Source: Mycobacterium sp. PSTR-4-N (GTDB lineage: Bacteria > Actinomycetota > Actinomycetes > Mycobacteriales > Mycobacteriaceae). From it: a stretch of DNA of 64,000 nucleotides. The number at the start of each line of letters is the position of its first letter. The stretch's first letter is position 1. Under the pieces are notes generated by a model that made no database searches, was not told the DNA's origin, and was given only the letters and a program-made list of their open reading frames with translations. Position numbers and translations under genes: made by a program. The DNA is taken from assembly GCF_022348085.1 (NCBI RefSeq), contig NZ_JAKRFN010000008.1, forward strand, positions 124,001 through 188,000. Direction: 5' to 3'. Below, one piece after another: positions 1 to 14,588 of this stretch.

Positions 1-2165
<2,165 letters not shown>

Positions 2166-2190
2166 TCTCGCCCAGTAGTCACGTTTCTAA

Positions 2191-6168
<3,978 letters not shown>

Positions 6169-6192
6169 GACCTACCGCTAGTCACACAGGGA

Positions 6193-6230
6193 GAACCCCC
6201 ACCCACCAGGGTGGGGGTTCTTTCTATTTC
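6193..6230 (+). terminator. Intrinsic terminator after rpoC
   Basis: A perfect 12-bp stem, GAACCCCCACCC (6193-6204) and GGGTGGGGGTTC (6209-6220), closes over a 4-base ACCA loop and is followed by TTTCTATTTC. It lies 25 bases after the rpoC stop. The T-rich side faces the rpoBC transcript. The U tract overlaps the stop codon of the convergent sthA gene, so the stem may also help to stop sthA transcription. Confidence 0.93.
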
Positions 6231-7639
6231 TGGAACTCTTCGACGGCGCGCAGCTTGTTCGTGACGTCGAGGGCGGCGATCTTGTACGCCTCGGAGAACG
6301 TCGGGTAGTTCAGCACCGCGTCGACGAGGTAGTCAACGGTGCCGCCGCAGCCCATCACGGCCTGCCCGATGTGGATCAGCTCGGTGGCGTTGCTGCCGAA
6401 GATGTGGACTCCCAACAGCTTTCGGTCCTCGGTGGACACCAGCAGTTTGAGCATGCCGTGGGAGTCGCCGGCGATCTGCCCGCGGGCCAGTTCGCGGTAG
6501 CGGGCCACGCCGAACTCGTAGGGCACGGACTGCTCGGTCAGCTCGGCTTCGGTGGCGCCGACGAACGACACCTCCGGGATCGTGTAGATCCCGATCGGCT
6601 GCAACGCGGTCATGTCGTTGGCCGGCTCGTCGAACGCGTGATAGGCCGCGAGGCGCCCCTGATCCATCGAGGTGGCCGCCAGGGCAGGGAAACCGATGAC
6701 GTCGCCGACGGCGTAGATGTGGTCGACCGAGGTGCGGAAGTCGTCGTCGACCTGTAGCCGCCCCCGCTTGTCCGCCTCGAGCCCCGCCGCCTCGAGGTCC
6801 AGCGTCTCGGTCAGGCCTTGGCGCCCGGCCGAGTACATCACGGTGTCTGCGGCGATCCGCTTGCCCGAGGCGAGGGTCGTCAGTGTGGTGTCCTCGCCGA
6901 TCTCCACGCCGGTCACCTCCTCGCCGAAGCGGAACGTCACCGCCAGATCGCGTAGGTGGAACGTCAACGCCTCGACGATCTCGGAGTCGACGAAGTCCAG
7001 CATCGACGGCCGCTTCTCGATGACGGTCACCTTGGTGCCCAGCGCGGCGAAGATCGAGGCGTATTCGATACCGATGACCCCGGCTCCGACCACCACCATC
7101 GACAACGGCACCTTCTTCAGGCCGAGGATCCCGTCGGAATCGAGCACGTGCTCGTCGTCGAACTCGATGTCGTCCGGTCGGGCCGGTTTGGTGCCGGTGG
7201 CGATCACGATGTTCTCGGCGCTGACGGTGACGTGCTCGCTGTCGTTGTCGTTCTCGACGAGGACGGTGTGGGGGTCGACGAATCGGCCGTGCCCGGTGAA
7301 CAGGTCGATCCGGTTGCGGATCAGCTGGGAGCGGACCACGTCGATCTCCCGGGTGATGACGTGCTGGGTGCGCTGATGCAGATCGTCGGTGGTGATGTGT
7401 TCCTTGACCCGGTAGCTGGTGCCGTAGAGCTCGCGCTGGTTCATGCCGGTCAGGTAGATGACGGCCTCGCGCAGCGTCTTCGACGGGATGGTGCCGGTGT
7501 TGACGCACACGCCGCCCAGCATCCAGCCCCGCTCGATCACCGCGACCGACTTGCCGAGTTTTGCCGCGGCCACCGCCGCCTTCTGCCCGCCCGGGCCCGA
7601 GCCGATGACCACCAGGTCGTATTCCGTCTGCGACGCCAT
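6224..7639 (-). CDS. sthA: Soluble pyridine nucleotide transhydrogenase
   Basis: A 471-residue flavoprotein predicted to pass reducing equivalents between NADPH and NAD+ in the cytosol. The FAD-binding motif GSGPGG is at residues 13-18. The active-site segment is [13 protein letters not shown], which keeps one cysteine but has Thr where disulfide reductases have the second, as expected for SthA. The NAD(P) motif [13 protein letters not shown] and the second FAD motif [14 protein letters not shown] follow. The ATG at 7639 was preferred over the in-frame ATG at 7657 because GGAAAGG lies just upstream of it and conserved sequence begins there. It is convergent with rpoC and divergent from nfo. 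Confidence 0.95.
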   Translation of the reverse strand: MASQTEYDLVVIGSGPGGQKAAVAAAKLGKSVAVIERGWMLGGVCVNTGTIPSKTLREAVIYLTGMNQRELYGTSYRVKEHITTDDLHQRTQHVITREIDVVRSQLIRNRIDLFTGHGRFVDPHTVLVENDNDSEHVTVSAENIVIATGTKPARPDDIEFDDEHVLDSDGILGLKKVPLSMVVVGAGVIGIEYASIFAALGTKVTVIEKRPSMLDFVDSEIVEALTFHLRDLAVTFRFGEEVTGVEIGEDTTLTTLASGKRIAADTVMYSAGRQGLTETLDLEAAGLEADKRGRLQVDDDFRTSVDHIYAVGDVIGFPALAATSMDQGRLAAYHAFDEPANDMTALQPIGIYTIPEVSFVGATEAELTEQSVPYEFGVARYRELARGQIAGDSHGMLKLLVSTEDRKLLGVHIFGSNATELIHIGQAVMGCGGTVDYLVDAVLNYPTFSEAYKIAALDVTNKLRAVEEFQK

Positions 7640-7699
7640 GCCCCTACCTTTCCCCATTTCGGCCGGCTACACCCCACACTCGTCGCGGGAGCGCCCGCC

Positions 7700-7705
7700 T
7701 AAACT
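7700..7705 (+). promoter_or_regulatory. Putative -10 element of a leaderless nfo transcript
   Basis: TAAACT matches the mycobacterial -10 consensus TANNNT and ends 8 bases before the GTG start of nfo. Transcription would therefore begin at or beside the start codon, giving a leaderless mRNA. No ribosome site precedes the GTG, which fits. No convincing -35 hexamer is visible. Confidence 0.5.
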
Positions 7706-7712
7706 GGGCCGG

Positions 7713-8465
7713 GTGCTGATCGGATCCCATGTCCACGGTGACGACCCCCTGTCGGCGGCAGCCGCTGACGGCGCCGACGTCGTCCAGTTCTTCCTCGGCG
7801 ATCCGCAGAGCTGGAAGAAGCCGAAACCGCGGGAGGACGCCGACACGCTGCGCGCCGCGCGTACGCCCATCTACGTCCACGCGCCGTATCTGATCAATGT
7901 GGCGTCGGCGAACAACCGGGTGCGCATTCCGTCGCGCAAGATCCTGCAGGACACGTGCGACGCGGCCGCCGACGTCGGCGCCACCGCGGTGATCGTGCAC
8001 GGCGGCCATGCGGACGACAACGACATGGATGCCGGGTTCGAGCGCTGGGTGAAGGCCCTGGACTACCTCGAAACCGAGGTGCCCGTCTATCTCGAGAACA
8101 CCGCCGGCGGTGACCACGCGATGGCCCGTCATTTCGACACCATCGCCCGGCTGTGGGATCACATCGGGGACAAGGGCATCGGTTTCTGTCTGGACACCTG
8201 CCACGCCTGGGCGGCCGGTGAGGCGCTGGTCGACGCGGTGGAGCGCATCAAGGCGATCACCGGCCGCATCGACCTGGTGCACTGCAACGACTCCCGCGAC
8301 GCCGCCGGGTCGGGCGCGGACCGGCACGCGAACTTCGGGACCGGGCAGATCGATCCCCAGCTGCTGGTCGCGGTGGTGTCCGCGGCCGGCGCACCGGTGA
8401 TCTGCGAGACCGCCGACGAGGGCCGCAAGGACGACATCGCCTTTCTGCGCGAGAACCTGACCTGA
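7713..8465 (+). CDS. nfo: Deoxyribonuclease IV (AP endonuclease)
   Basis: Endonuclease IV, 250 residues, a zinc TIM-barrel enzyme that cuts 5' of abasic sites in base-excision repair. Metal-ligand motifs appear in order: SHVHG at the N-terminus, [36 protein letters not shown] and ICETAD near the C-terminus. The GTG start at 7713 (MLIGSH...) is chosen because family sequences begin there. The longer upstream extension in this frame lies inside sthA's antisense region and lacks conservation. It corresponds to mycobacterial End (Rv0670 as I recall), in the same position downstream of rpoC. Confidence 0.96.
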   Translation: MLIGSHVHGDDPLSAAAADGADVVQFFLGDPQSWKKPKPREDADTLRAARTPIYVHAPYLINVASANNRVRIPSRKILQDTCDAAADVGATAVIVHGGHADDNDMDAGFERWVKALDYLETEVPVYLENTAGGDHAMARHFDTIARLWDHIGDKGIGFCLDTCHAWAAGEALVDAVERIKAITGRIDLVHCNDSRDAAGSGADRHANFGTGQIDPQLLVAVVSAAGAPVICETADEGRKDDIAFLRENLT

Positions 8466-8568
8466 CGGTCACAACTTCATAGCTGACCCGCTGTTGAACG
8501 GCAGCTGGCCGTGAGGTTAATTAGTCTGACGCCGGGAATCCTCGCCCTTCCCGTGTCGAAAGGCTCAC

Positions 8569-9639
8569 GTGTCCGCAATCGAACAGACGTCGATTGCTCC
8601 TGTGTGCGCGCCCGACACCCCGCCGCGCCGCATCAGCCGCCTACGCATCCTGCGGTGGATCGCCGTCGTGGTGTGGGCCGCCGTCGTGGCCTACCGGACG
8701 GTGACCGACGGTCTGGCGTTCAACCGCGAGCTGCTGCTGCTCTACATCTGCACCGGATTGCTGGCCGCCAGCATCGGACAGGCCCGCCGGATGATCGCGG
8801 TGATCCGCGACTGGCTGCCCTTCGCTCTGGTGCTCATCGCGTATGACCTGAGCAGGGGAGCCGCCACGCTGGTCGGCCGCCCGACGCTGTGGCACTGGCA
8901 GGCCGACGCCGACCGCGCGATGTTCAACGGCGAAATGCCCACGGTGTGGCTACAGGAGCGCTTGAAGATGCCCACGCCGCCCTGGTGGGAGGTGGTGATC
9001 AGCGCGGTCTACATGTCGTTCTTCATCCTGCCGTATGTGATCGCGGCGGTGCTGTGGCTGCGGGACCGGGAGGAATGGAAGGCGTTCGTCCGGCTGTTCG
9101 TCGGCCTGAACCTGATCGCGCTGCTGATCTATGCGCTGGTGCCCGCGGCCCCGCCGTGGGCTGCCGCGCGCTGCACGCCCGGTGACGTCGCGGGCGGACC
9201 GTCCGGTCCGCGCTGCATGTTCCGCTCGGCCCGCGGTGTGCCCGACGGTGGTCTGCTCGGCTCGTTGCAGTTCAGCCAGGACGGCGCCCACCAATGGGTC
9301 GAGCGCATCGTCGGCCGGGGTTGGGGCAAGCTCAACCTCCATTCCGCCACCGCGTTGCTGGACCAGGGTCAGGCGAGCGTGAACCTGGTGGCCGCGATCC
9401 CGTCACTGCACGCCGGCATGTCGGCGGCGCTGGCCGCCTTCCTGTGGACCCGGGTGCAGCGTCGCTGGCGCCCCCTGCTGGTGGCCTATCCACTGGTCAT
9501 GGCGTTCACGCTGGTCTACAGCGCCGAGCATTACGTCACCGACCTGCTGCTGGGGTGGGCGCTGGCGGCGGTGGTCATGATCGGGCTGCATCGCTACGAC
9601 ATGTGGCGACGCCGTCCGGTTGTTACAGATCTTGTATGA
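8569..9639 (+). CDS. PAP2-superfamily membrane protein (inositol phosphotransferase/phosphatase-like)
   Basis: A polytopic membrane protein of 356 residues. It has about six hydrophobic segments (around residues 27-45, 55-70, 80-95, 138-160, 170-187 and 285-340). The PAP2 signature is at the C-terminal end: PSLHAG followed by SAEHYVTDLLLG, giving the two catalytic histidines and the aspartate. This arrangement resembles the Aur1/Ipt1-like inositolphosphotransferase branch of PAP2 enzymes, which act on polyprenyl or inositol phospholipids. The substrate cannot be told from sequence. The GTG start at 8569 follows GAAAGG. It occupies the place where M. tuberculosis has lpqP, as I recall, so it is probably a lineage-specific replacement. 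Confidence 0.82.
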   Translation: MSAIEQTSIAPVCAPDTPPRRISRLRILRWIAVVVWAAVVAYRTVTDGLAFNRELLLLYICTGLLAASIGQARRMIAVIRDWLPFALVLIAYDLSRGAATLVGRPTLWHWQADADRAMFNGEMPTVWLQERLKMPTPPWWEVVISAVYMSFFILPYVIAAVLWLRDREEWKAFVRLFVGLNLIALLIYALVPAAPPWAAARCTPGDVAGGPSGPRCMFRSARGVPDGGLLGSLQFSQDGAHQWVERIVGRGWGKLNLHSATALLDQGQASVNLVAAIPSLHAGMSAALAAFLWTRVQRRWRPLLVAYPLVMAFTLVYSAEHYVTDLLLGWALAAVVMIGLHRYDMWRRRPVVTDLV

Positions 9640-9658
9640 CCGTCCAAAAGATGTAACA
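9621..9658. promoter_or_regulatory. Inverted repeat upstream of fadE8
   Basis: TGTTACA (9621-9627) and TGTAACA (9652-9658) are perfect inverted 7-mers 24 bases apart. Each is flanked inward by a further partial match (TCTT / AAGA). The right arm lies 8 bases before the fadE8 start and overlaps the only -10-like sequence (TAACAG), so a bound regulator would block transcription. The regulator is unknown. Confidence 0.45.
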
Positions 9659-9666
9659 GTGTGGGC

Positions 9667-11298
9667 ATGGACACGCACGTCGTCACCAATCAGGTCCCGC
9701 CCCTGGAGGACTTCAACCCCGCCGCCTCGCCCGTCCTCGCCGAGGCGCTGATACGGGAAGGCGGCGAGTGGGGCGTCGACGAGGTGCACGACCTCGGTGC
9801 GCTCGGCGGCTCCACGGCAGCGCAGCGCTGGGGTGAGCTGGCGGACCGCAATCGGCCCGTGCTGCACACCCACGACCGCGTCGGGCACCGCATCGACGAG
9901 ATCGAGTTCGACCCGGCCTACCACCAGCTGATGACCGTGGCGATCAGCCACGGCCTGCACGCCGCGCCGTGGGCCGACGAGCGGCCGGGCGCACACGTCG
10001 TGCGGGCCGCCAAGACCTCGGTCTGGACTCCCGAGCCCGGCCACATCTGCCCGATCTCGATGACCTATGCCGTGGTCCCCGCGCTGCGGCACAACCCGGA
10101 CCTGGCGGCGATCTACGAGCCGCTGCTCACCAGCCGCAGCTACGACCCCGAGCTGAAGGTGCCGACCACCAAGGCCGGTATCACCGCCGGCATGTCGATG
10201 ACGGAGAAGCAGGGCGGGTCCGACGTCCGCGCGGGAACCACCCAGGCCACCCCCAACGGCGACGGCACCTACTCGCTGCGCGGGCACAAATGGTTCACCT
10301 CCGCGCCGATGTGCGACATCTTCTTGGTGCTCGCGCAGGCGCCTGCGGGGCTGAGCTGCTTCCTGCTGCCCCGGGTGCTGCCCGACGGCAGCCGCAACCG
10401 GATGTTCCTGCAGCGGCTCAAGGACAAGCTCGGCAACCACGCGAACGCCTCCAGCGAGGTCGAGTACGACGGAGCGACGGCGTGGCTGGTGGGGGAGGAA
10501 GGCCGCGGCGTACCGACCATCATCGAGATGGTCAACCTCACCCGCCTGGACTGCACGCTGGGGAGCGCCACCAGCATGCGCACCGGGCTGATGCGCGCCA
10601 TCCACCACGCCCAGCACCGCTCGGCATTCGGCGCCTACCTGATCGATCAGCCGCTGATGCGCAACGTGCTGGCCGATCTCGCGGTGGAGGCCGAGGCGGC
10701 GACGATGCTGGCGATGCGGATGGCCGGGGCCACCGACCATGCGGTCCGCGGGGACGAGCGCGAGACCCTGCTGCGCAGGATCGGGTTGGCCGCCGCCAAG
10801 TACTGGGTGTGCAAGCGCGCGACACCGCACGCCGCCGAGGCGATGGAGTGCCTGGGCGGCAACGGCTACGTCGAGGACTCGGGCATGCCGCGCCTGTACC
10901 GGGAAGCGCCACTGATGGGCATCTGGGAGGGCTCGGGCAATGTGAGCGCGCTGGACACGTTGCGCGCCATGGCGACCCGGCCCGAGTGCATCGACGTGCT
11001 GTTCGACGAACTGGGCGCGACGGCGGGACACGATCCGCGGCTGGACGCGCACGTCGCCGGGCTCCGGCAGTCGCTGGCCGACTTCGATCCGGCGACGATC
11101 CAGTACCGGGCCCGCCAGGTCGCCGAGGACATCGCCCTGGCCCTGCAGGGCGCCCTGCTGGTGCGCCACGGCCACCCCGCTGTCGCGGAAGCGTTCCTCG
11201 CCACGCGGATGGGTGGACAGTGGGGCGGTGCGTTCGGCACGCTGCCCACCGGGCTGGATCTCGCGCCGATCCTCGAGCGCGCGATGGTCAAGGCATGA
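9667..11298 (+). CDS. fadE8: Acyl-CoA dehydrogenase, AidB-like (FadE8)
   Basis: A 543-residue flavoprotein of the acyl-CoA dehydrogenase superfamily, in the long AidB/FadE8 branch. Typical segments are GMSMTEKQGGSDVRA (FAD/substrate loop near residue 175), GHKWFTSAPMCD (near 205), and the C-terminal ECLGGNGYVEDSGMPRLYREAP with the conserved flavin-contact region. ATG 9667 (MDTHVVTNQVPP) matches where mycobacterial FadE8 starts. An in-frame GTG at 9661 is possible. The stop overlaps the echA4 start (ATGA), showing translational coupling in a lipid-catabolic operon. AidB proteins also bind DNA and respond to alkylation damage, but nothing here shows that role. Confidence 0.93.
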   Translation: MDTHVVTNQVPPLEDFNPAASPVLAEALIREGGEWGVDEVHDLGALGGSTAAQRWGELADRNRPVLHTHDRVGHRIDEIEFDPAYHQLMTVAISHGLHAAPWADERPGAHVVRAAKTSVWTPEPGHICPISMTYAVVPALRHNPDLAAIYEPLLTSRSYDPELKVPTTKAGITAGMSMTEKQGGSDVRAGTTQATPNGDGTYSLRGHKWFTSAPMCDIFLVLAQAPAGLSCFLLPRVLPDGSRNRMFLQRLKDKLGNHANASSEVEYDGATAWLVGEEGRGVPTIIEMVNLTRLDCTLGSATSMRTGLMRAIHHAQHRSAFGAYLIDQPLMRNVLADLAVEAEAATMLAMRMAGATDHAVRGDERETLLRRIGLAAAKYWVCKRATPHAAEAMECLGGNGYVEDSGMPRLYREAPLMGIWEGSGNVSALDTLRAMATRPECIDVLFDELGATAGHDPRLDAHVAGLRQSLADFDPATIQYRARQVAEDIALALQGALLVRHGHPAVAEAFLATRMGGQWGGAFGTLPTGLDLAPILERAMVKA

Positions 11299-12233
11299 CC
11301 CATTCGATCAGGCCGGTGGATTTCGACGACCTGAAGACGATGACCTACGAGGTCACCGACCGCGTCGCCCGGATCACGTTCAACCGACCGGAGAAGGGCA
11401 ACGCGATCGTCGCCGACACTCCGCTGGAGTTGTCGGCGCTGGTCGAGCGCGCCGATCTCGACCCGGACGTGCACGTCGTCCTGGTCTCCGGACGCGGCGA
11501 AGGGTTCTGCGCCGGGTTCGACCTGTCGGCCTATGCGGAGGGCTCGTCGTCGGCCGGTGGTGGCAACCCGTACCGGGACACCGTGCTGTCGGGCAAGACA
11601 CAGGCCATCAACCATCTGCCCGATCAGCCGTGGGATCCGATGATCGACTACCAGATGATGAGCCGCTTCGTGCGGGGCTTCGCGAGCCTCATGCACGCCG
11701 ACAAGCCGACGGTGGTGAAGATCCATGGCTACTGCGTGGCCGGTGGCACCGACATCGCGCTGCACGCCGACCAGGTGATCGCCGCAGCGGACGCCAAGAT
11801 CGGATATCCGCCCACGCGGGTGTGGGGTGTGCCGGCTGCGGGCCTGTGGGCGCACCGCCTCGGTGACCAGCGCGCGAAAAGGCTTCTGCTGACCGGCGAT
11901 TGCATCACCGGAGCGCAGGCCGCCGAATGGGGGCTTGCGGTGGAGGCGCCTGCGCCGGAAGACCTCGACGAGCGCACCGAACGTCTCGTCGAGCGCATCG
12001 CCGCGATGCCGGTCAACCAGCTCATCATGGTCAAGCTCGCGATGAACAGCGCGCTGTCCAGCCAGGGCGTCGCCACCAGCGCGATGGTCTCGACCGTGTT
12101 CGACGGCATCGCGCGGCACACGCCGGAGGGGCATGCATTCGTCGCGCAGGCCCGCGAGCACGGGTTCCGGGAAGCGGTACGTCGCCGCGACGAACCGTTC
12201 GGCGACTACGGGCGCGCCACGTCGGGGGTGTGA
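11295..12233 (+). CDS. echA4: Enoyl-CoA hydratase/isomerase family protein (EchA4)
   Basis: A 312-residue crotonase-fold protein that should bind acyl-CoA. Oxyanion-hole segments are visible as GRGEGFCAGFDLS and GYCVAGGTDIAL. At the positions of the two catalytic glutamates of classical hydratase (from my own alignment) it has Asp (GGTDIA) and Thr (YPPTRVWG). The reaction may therefore not be ordinary hydration. The start overlaps the end of fadE8 by 4 bases and the stop abuts the PaaX-like gene, so the four genes 9667-13744 form one operon. The same order occurs in M. tuberculosis (Rv0672-Rv0675, from memory). Confidence 0.9.
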   Translation: MTHSIRPVDFDDLKTMTYEVTDRVARITFNRPEKGNAIVADTPLELSALVERADLDPDVHVVLVSGRGEGFCAGFDLSAYAEGSSSAGGGNPYRDTVLSGKTQAINHLPDQPWDPMIDYQMMSRFVRGFASLMHADKPTVVKIHGYCVAGGTDIALHADQVIAAADAKIGYPPTRVWGVPAAGLWAHRLGDQRAKRLLLTGDCITGAQAAEWGLAVEAPAPEDLDERTERLVERIAAMPVNQLIMVKLAMNSALSSQGVATSAMVSTVFDGIARHTPEGHAFVAQAREHGFREAVRRRDEPFGDYGRATSGV

Positions 12234-12962
12234 ATGCCCCAGCCGGTGAGGCGGATGACCGCACGCTCGGTGGTGCTCAGCGTGCTGTTGGGGGCGCACC
12301 CGGCCTGGGCGACGGCAAGTGAATTGCTGCGTCTCACGGCCGATTTCGACCTGAAAGAACCGACGGTGCGGGTCGCGTTGACCAGGATGGTCGGTGCGGG
12401 TGACCTGGTGCGCTCCGATGACGGTTATCGCCTGTCCGACCGGCTGTTGGCCCGTCAGCGTCGCCAGGACGATGCGATCGACCCACGCACGCGGCCCTGG
12501 GACGGCTCCTGGATCGCCGTGGTGGTGACCAGCGTCGGCAACGACGCACGCACCCGTTCGGCGATGCGAACGGCTCTGCACGACAGCAGGTTCGGCGAAC
12601 TCCGCGAAGGGGTGTGGCTACGCCCGGCCAACCTCGACGTGGTGCTGCCCGACGACGTGCGCGCGCACACCCGGGTACTGCGCGTACACGACGACGATCC
12701 GGCCGGTCTGGCCGCCGCGCTGTGGGATCTTCCGGGGTGGGCGGACGCCGGTCACGAGCTGCTCGCCGAGATGGCCGCCGCCCCTGACGTTCCCGGTCGC
12801 TTCATTGCCGCCGCGGGCATCGTGCGGCATCTGCGCACCGACCCGGTGCTGCCCGGTGGCATGCTCCCGGCGCACTGGCCCGGCGCAGCGTTGCGGGCGG
12901 CGTATCAGGATTTCGCCGCGGAACTGGCCGCGCGGCGTCACGAAGAGATCATGGAGGCATGA
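12234..12962 (+). CDS. PaaX-like transcriptional regulator
   Basis: A 242-residue protein with an N-terminal winged-helix region (residues 8-75, including LKEPTVRVALTRMVGAGDLVRSDDGYRLSDR) and a C-terminal PaaX-type effector domain. PaaX repressors sense aryl- or acyl-CoA thioesters. Being translated between two crotonase genes suggests that this one senses an intermediate of the pathway encoded by the same operon. Its ATG directly follows the echA4 TGA, and its own stop overlaps echA5 (ATGA). Neither the operator nor the ligand can be assigned. Confidence 0.85.
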   Translation: MPQPVRRMTARSVVLSVLLGAHPAWATASELLRLTADFDLKEPTVRVALTRMVGAGDLVRSDDGYRLSDRLLARQRRQDDAIDPRTRPWDGSWIAVVVTSVGNDARTRSAMRTALHDSRFGELREGVWLRPANLDVVLPDDVRAHTRVLRVHDDDPAGLAAALWDLPGWADAGHELLAEMAAAPDVPGRFIAAAGIVRHLRTDPVLPGGMLPAHWPGAALRAAYQDFAAELAARRHEEIMEA

Positions 12963-13744
12963 TGACGGGCACGGTGAGCGAGCACGGAGTGCGGGTCGAG
13001 AAGAACGGCCCGGTGACCACGGTGATCATGAACCGGCCGCACGCCCGCAACGCGGTCAACGGCCCGGCGGCGGCCGCGCTGCACGCCGCCTTCGACGAGT
13101 TCGACCGCGACGAGACCGCAGCGGTGGCCGTGCTGTGGGGCGACAACGGAACCTTCTGCGCCGGAGCCGATCTCAAAGCTTTCGGCACCCCCGAGGTCAA
13201 TGCGGTGCATCGCAGCGGCCCTGGGCCGATGGGGCCGAGCCGCATGGTGCTGTCCAAACCGGTGATCGCGGCCGTGAGCGGCTACGCCGTCGCCGGCGGA
13301 CTCGAGTTGGCCGTGTGGTGCGATCTGCGCGTGGTCGAACAGGACGCCGTGATGGGGGTGTTCTGCCGGCGGTGGGGTGTACCGCTCATCGACGGCGGCA
13401 CGGTGCGTCTGCCCCGGCTCATCGGGCAGAGCCGCGCGATGGACATGATCCTGACGGGGCGGGCCGTCGAGGCCGACGAAGCGCTCGCGATCGGGTTGGC
13501 CAACCGCGTCGTGCCGACGGGGCAGGCCCGCGCCGCCGCCGAGGAGCTCGCCGCGGAGCTGGCTCGGCTACCGCAGGCCTGCATGCGCAGTGACCGGCTC
13601 TCGGCGCTCCATCAGTGGGGGCACTCGGAGGCCGAGGCGATGGACTTCGAGTTCGCCAGCATGTCGCGCGTCTCAGCGGAATCCATGAGGGGCGCACAGC
13701 GTTTCGCGGCCGGCGAGGGCAGGCACGGCGCGAGCGCGACCTGA
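12959..13744 (+). CDS. echA5: Enoyl-CoA hydratase/isomerase family protein (EchA5)
   Basis: A 261-residue crotonase-family enzyme. Oxyanion-hole motifs are GDNGTFCAGADLKAF and SGYAVAGGLELAVWCD. The first catalytic Glu position (GGLELA) is kept. The second is not obvious (VMGVFCRRWGVPL), so the chemistry may be isomerase-like or otherwise non-canonical. Two adjacent ATG codons (12959 and 12962) could start the protein; the first overlaps the PaaX stop. It is the last gene of the fadE8 operon and converges on the DUF3060 pair after only 8 bases. Confidence 0.9.
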   Translation: MMTGTVSEHGVRVEKNGPVTTVIMNRPHARNAVNGPAAAALHAAFDEFDRDETAAVAVLWGDNGTFCAGADLKAFGTPEVNAVHRSGPGPMGPSRMVLSKPVIAAVSGYAVAGGLELAVWCDLRVVEQDAVMGVFCRRWGVPLIDGGTVRLPRLIGQSRAMDMILTGRAVEADEALAIGLANRVVPTGQARAAAEELAAELARLPQACMRSDRLSALHQWGHSEAEAMDFEFASMSRVSAESMRGAQRFAAGEGRHGASAT

Positions 13745-13752
13745 GCCGGGGT

Positions 13753-14154
13753 TCAGCCCTTGCTGATGGTGTTGTTGCTGCCGGTGTCGTTGACTTTCGG
13801 ATCGCCATCGCGGTAGGTGACCGTGTTGTTGATCCCCACCACCGACAGTTCCTTGTCCACGCGGTCGAAGGTGATCTTGTTGTCGGCGCCGCCGATGTTC
13901 ACGTTCGCGCAGGTGCCCCTCACCGTGAGCGTGTTGTTCGACCCGCCGACGTTCAGCGACTTGCCGTCGGCGCAGTCGAGGTCGGCCGTCGTACCGAGCG
14001 AGCCGTAGTTGATCGTGTTGCCGATCTCGATCTGCGCGCCCGAGGAACCGGCCGTCGCGGTGGGCTGATCGGTGTCAGAACTGGTGGAGCCGCACGCCGA
14101 GAGGCCGAGAACCGCCGCGCACAGCGCCGTGCCGCCGAGGAGTAGTCGTTTCAC
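13753..14154 (-). CDS. DUF3060 lipoprotein
   Basis: A 133-residue exported lipoprotein. Residues 1-21 form a signal peptide (KRLLLGGTALCAAVLGLSAC) ending in the lipobox LSAC. A low-complexity Ser/Thr linker follows, then repeats of the DUF3060 type: GGSNNTLTVRG, GGADNKITFDRV, GINNTVTYRDG and TGSNNTISKG. These resemble rungs of a short beta-solenoid. The GTG at 14154 was chosen because the signal peptide begins there; the longer frame upstream overlaps the preceding gene. It lies 2 bases after the other DUF3060 gene. It looks like the counterpart of the threonine-rich envelope protein Rv0679c (from memory). Confidence 0.82.
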   Translation of the reverse strand: MKRLLLGGTALCAAVLGLSACGSTSSDTDQPTATAGSSGAQIEIGNTINYGSLGTTADLDCADGKSLNVGGSNNTLTVRGTCANVNIGGADNKITFDRVDKELSVVGINNTVTYRDGDPKVNDTGSNNTISKG

Positions 14155-14156
14155 GG

Positions 14157-14525
14157 CTACGCGGGTACCCGGTCCACCCGGTTTGTCATCCCCAGTTCGC
14201 GGCCGCGGTCCCACACGATCGGTGAGCCGTTCTTGTAGAACACCGCCTGGTCGTAGCCGTACACCGTGACGTCGTTGATGACGTTGTCGGCGACGATCAC
14301 GTTGCTCGAGCCCTGCACCGTCACCGCCCAGCACGTTCCGAGCGCGTTGATTTGATTACCGGTGCCCACCACGATCAGCGTCGCGTTGTTGCAGTCGATG
14401 GTTCTGCTGATGCCCTGCCCGGTGATGTGCGTGTCGCCGTTCTTGGCCTGCGCGAGCGGGGAGGCCATCAGCACGGCAGACGCCGTCAGCACGACCGCGG
14501 CCAGCACTCGTCCCGAAGTGGTCAC
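14157..14525 (-). CDS. Secreted DUF3060 protein
   Basis: A 122-residue exported protein with a cleavable signal peptide (residues 1-27, ending ASPLAQA) and no lipobox. The mature part has the DUF3060 repeat pattern (GTGNQINALGTC, GSSNVIVADNVIN, GYDQAVFYKNGSP) and two cysteines that may pair. It begins with GTG at 14525 and is the first gene of a two-gene unit with the DUF3060 lipoprotein. It is divergent from the DUF3558 lipoprotein pair across about 60 bases. The function is unknown; the family is envelope-associated in mycobacteria. Confidence 0.8.
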   Translation of the reverse strand: MTTSGRVLAAVVLTASAVLMASPLAQAKNGDTHITGQGISRTIDCNNATLIVVGTGNQINALGTCWAVTVQGSSNVIVADNVINDVTVYGYDQAVFYKNGSPIVWDRGRELGMTNRVDRVPA

Positions 14526-14588
14526 CCCGGCAGCCTACGACGTCGAGCGAGTCGCCACAGCGAGTTGCGCTGGGTACCGTGAGCTGCG

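Noticed and set aside
9621-9658. fadE8 upstream repeat as a KstR site
   Set aside because: It lacks the AACNNGTT core and the arms are 24 bases apart, unlike the KstR palindrome at 22715.
9969-11294. A 5' extension of echA4 reading through fadE8 in another frame
   Set aside because: The crotonase sequence starts at 11295 with the ATGA overlap; the upstream part is arginine-rich out-of-frame fadE8.
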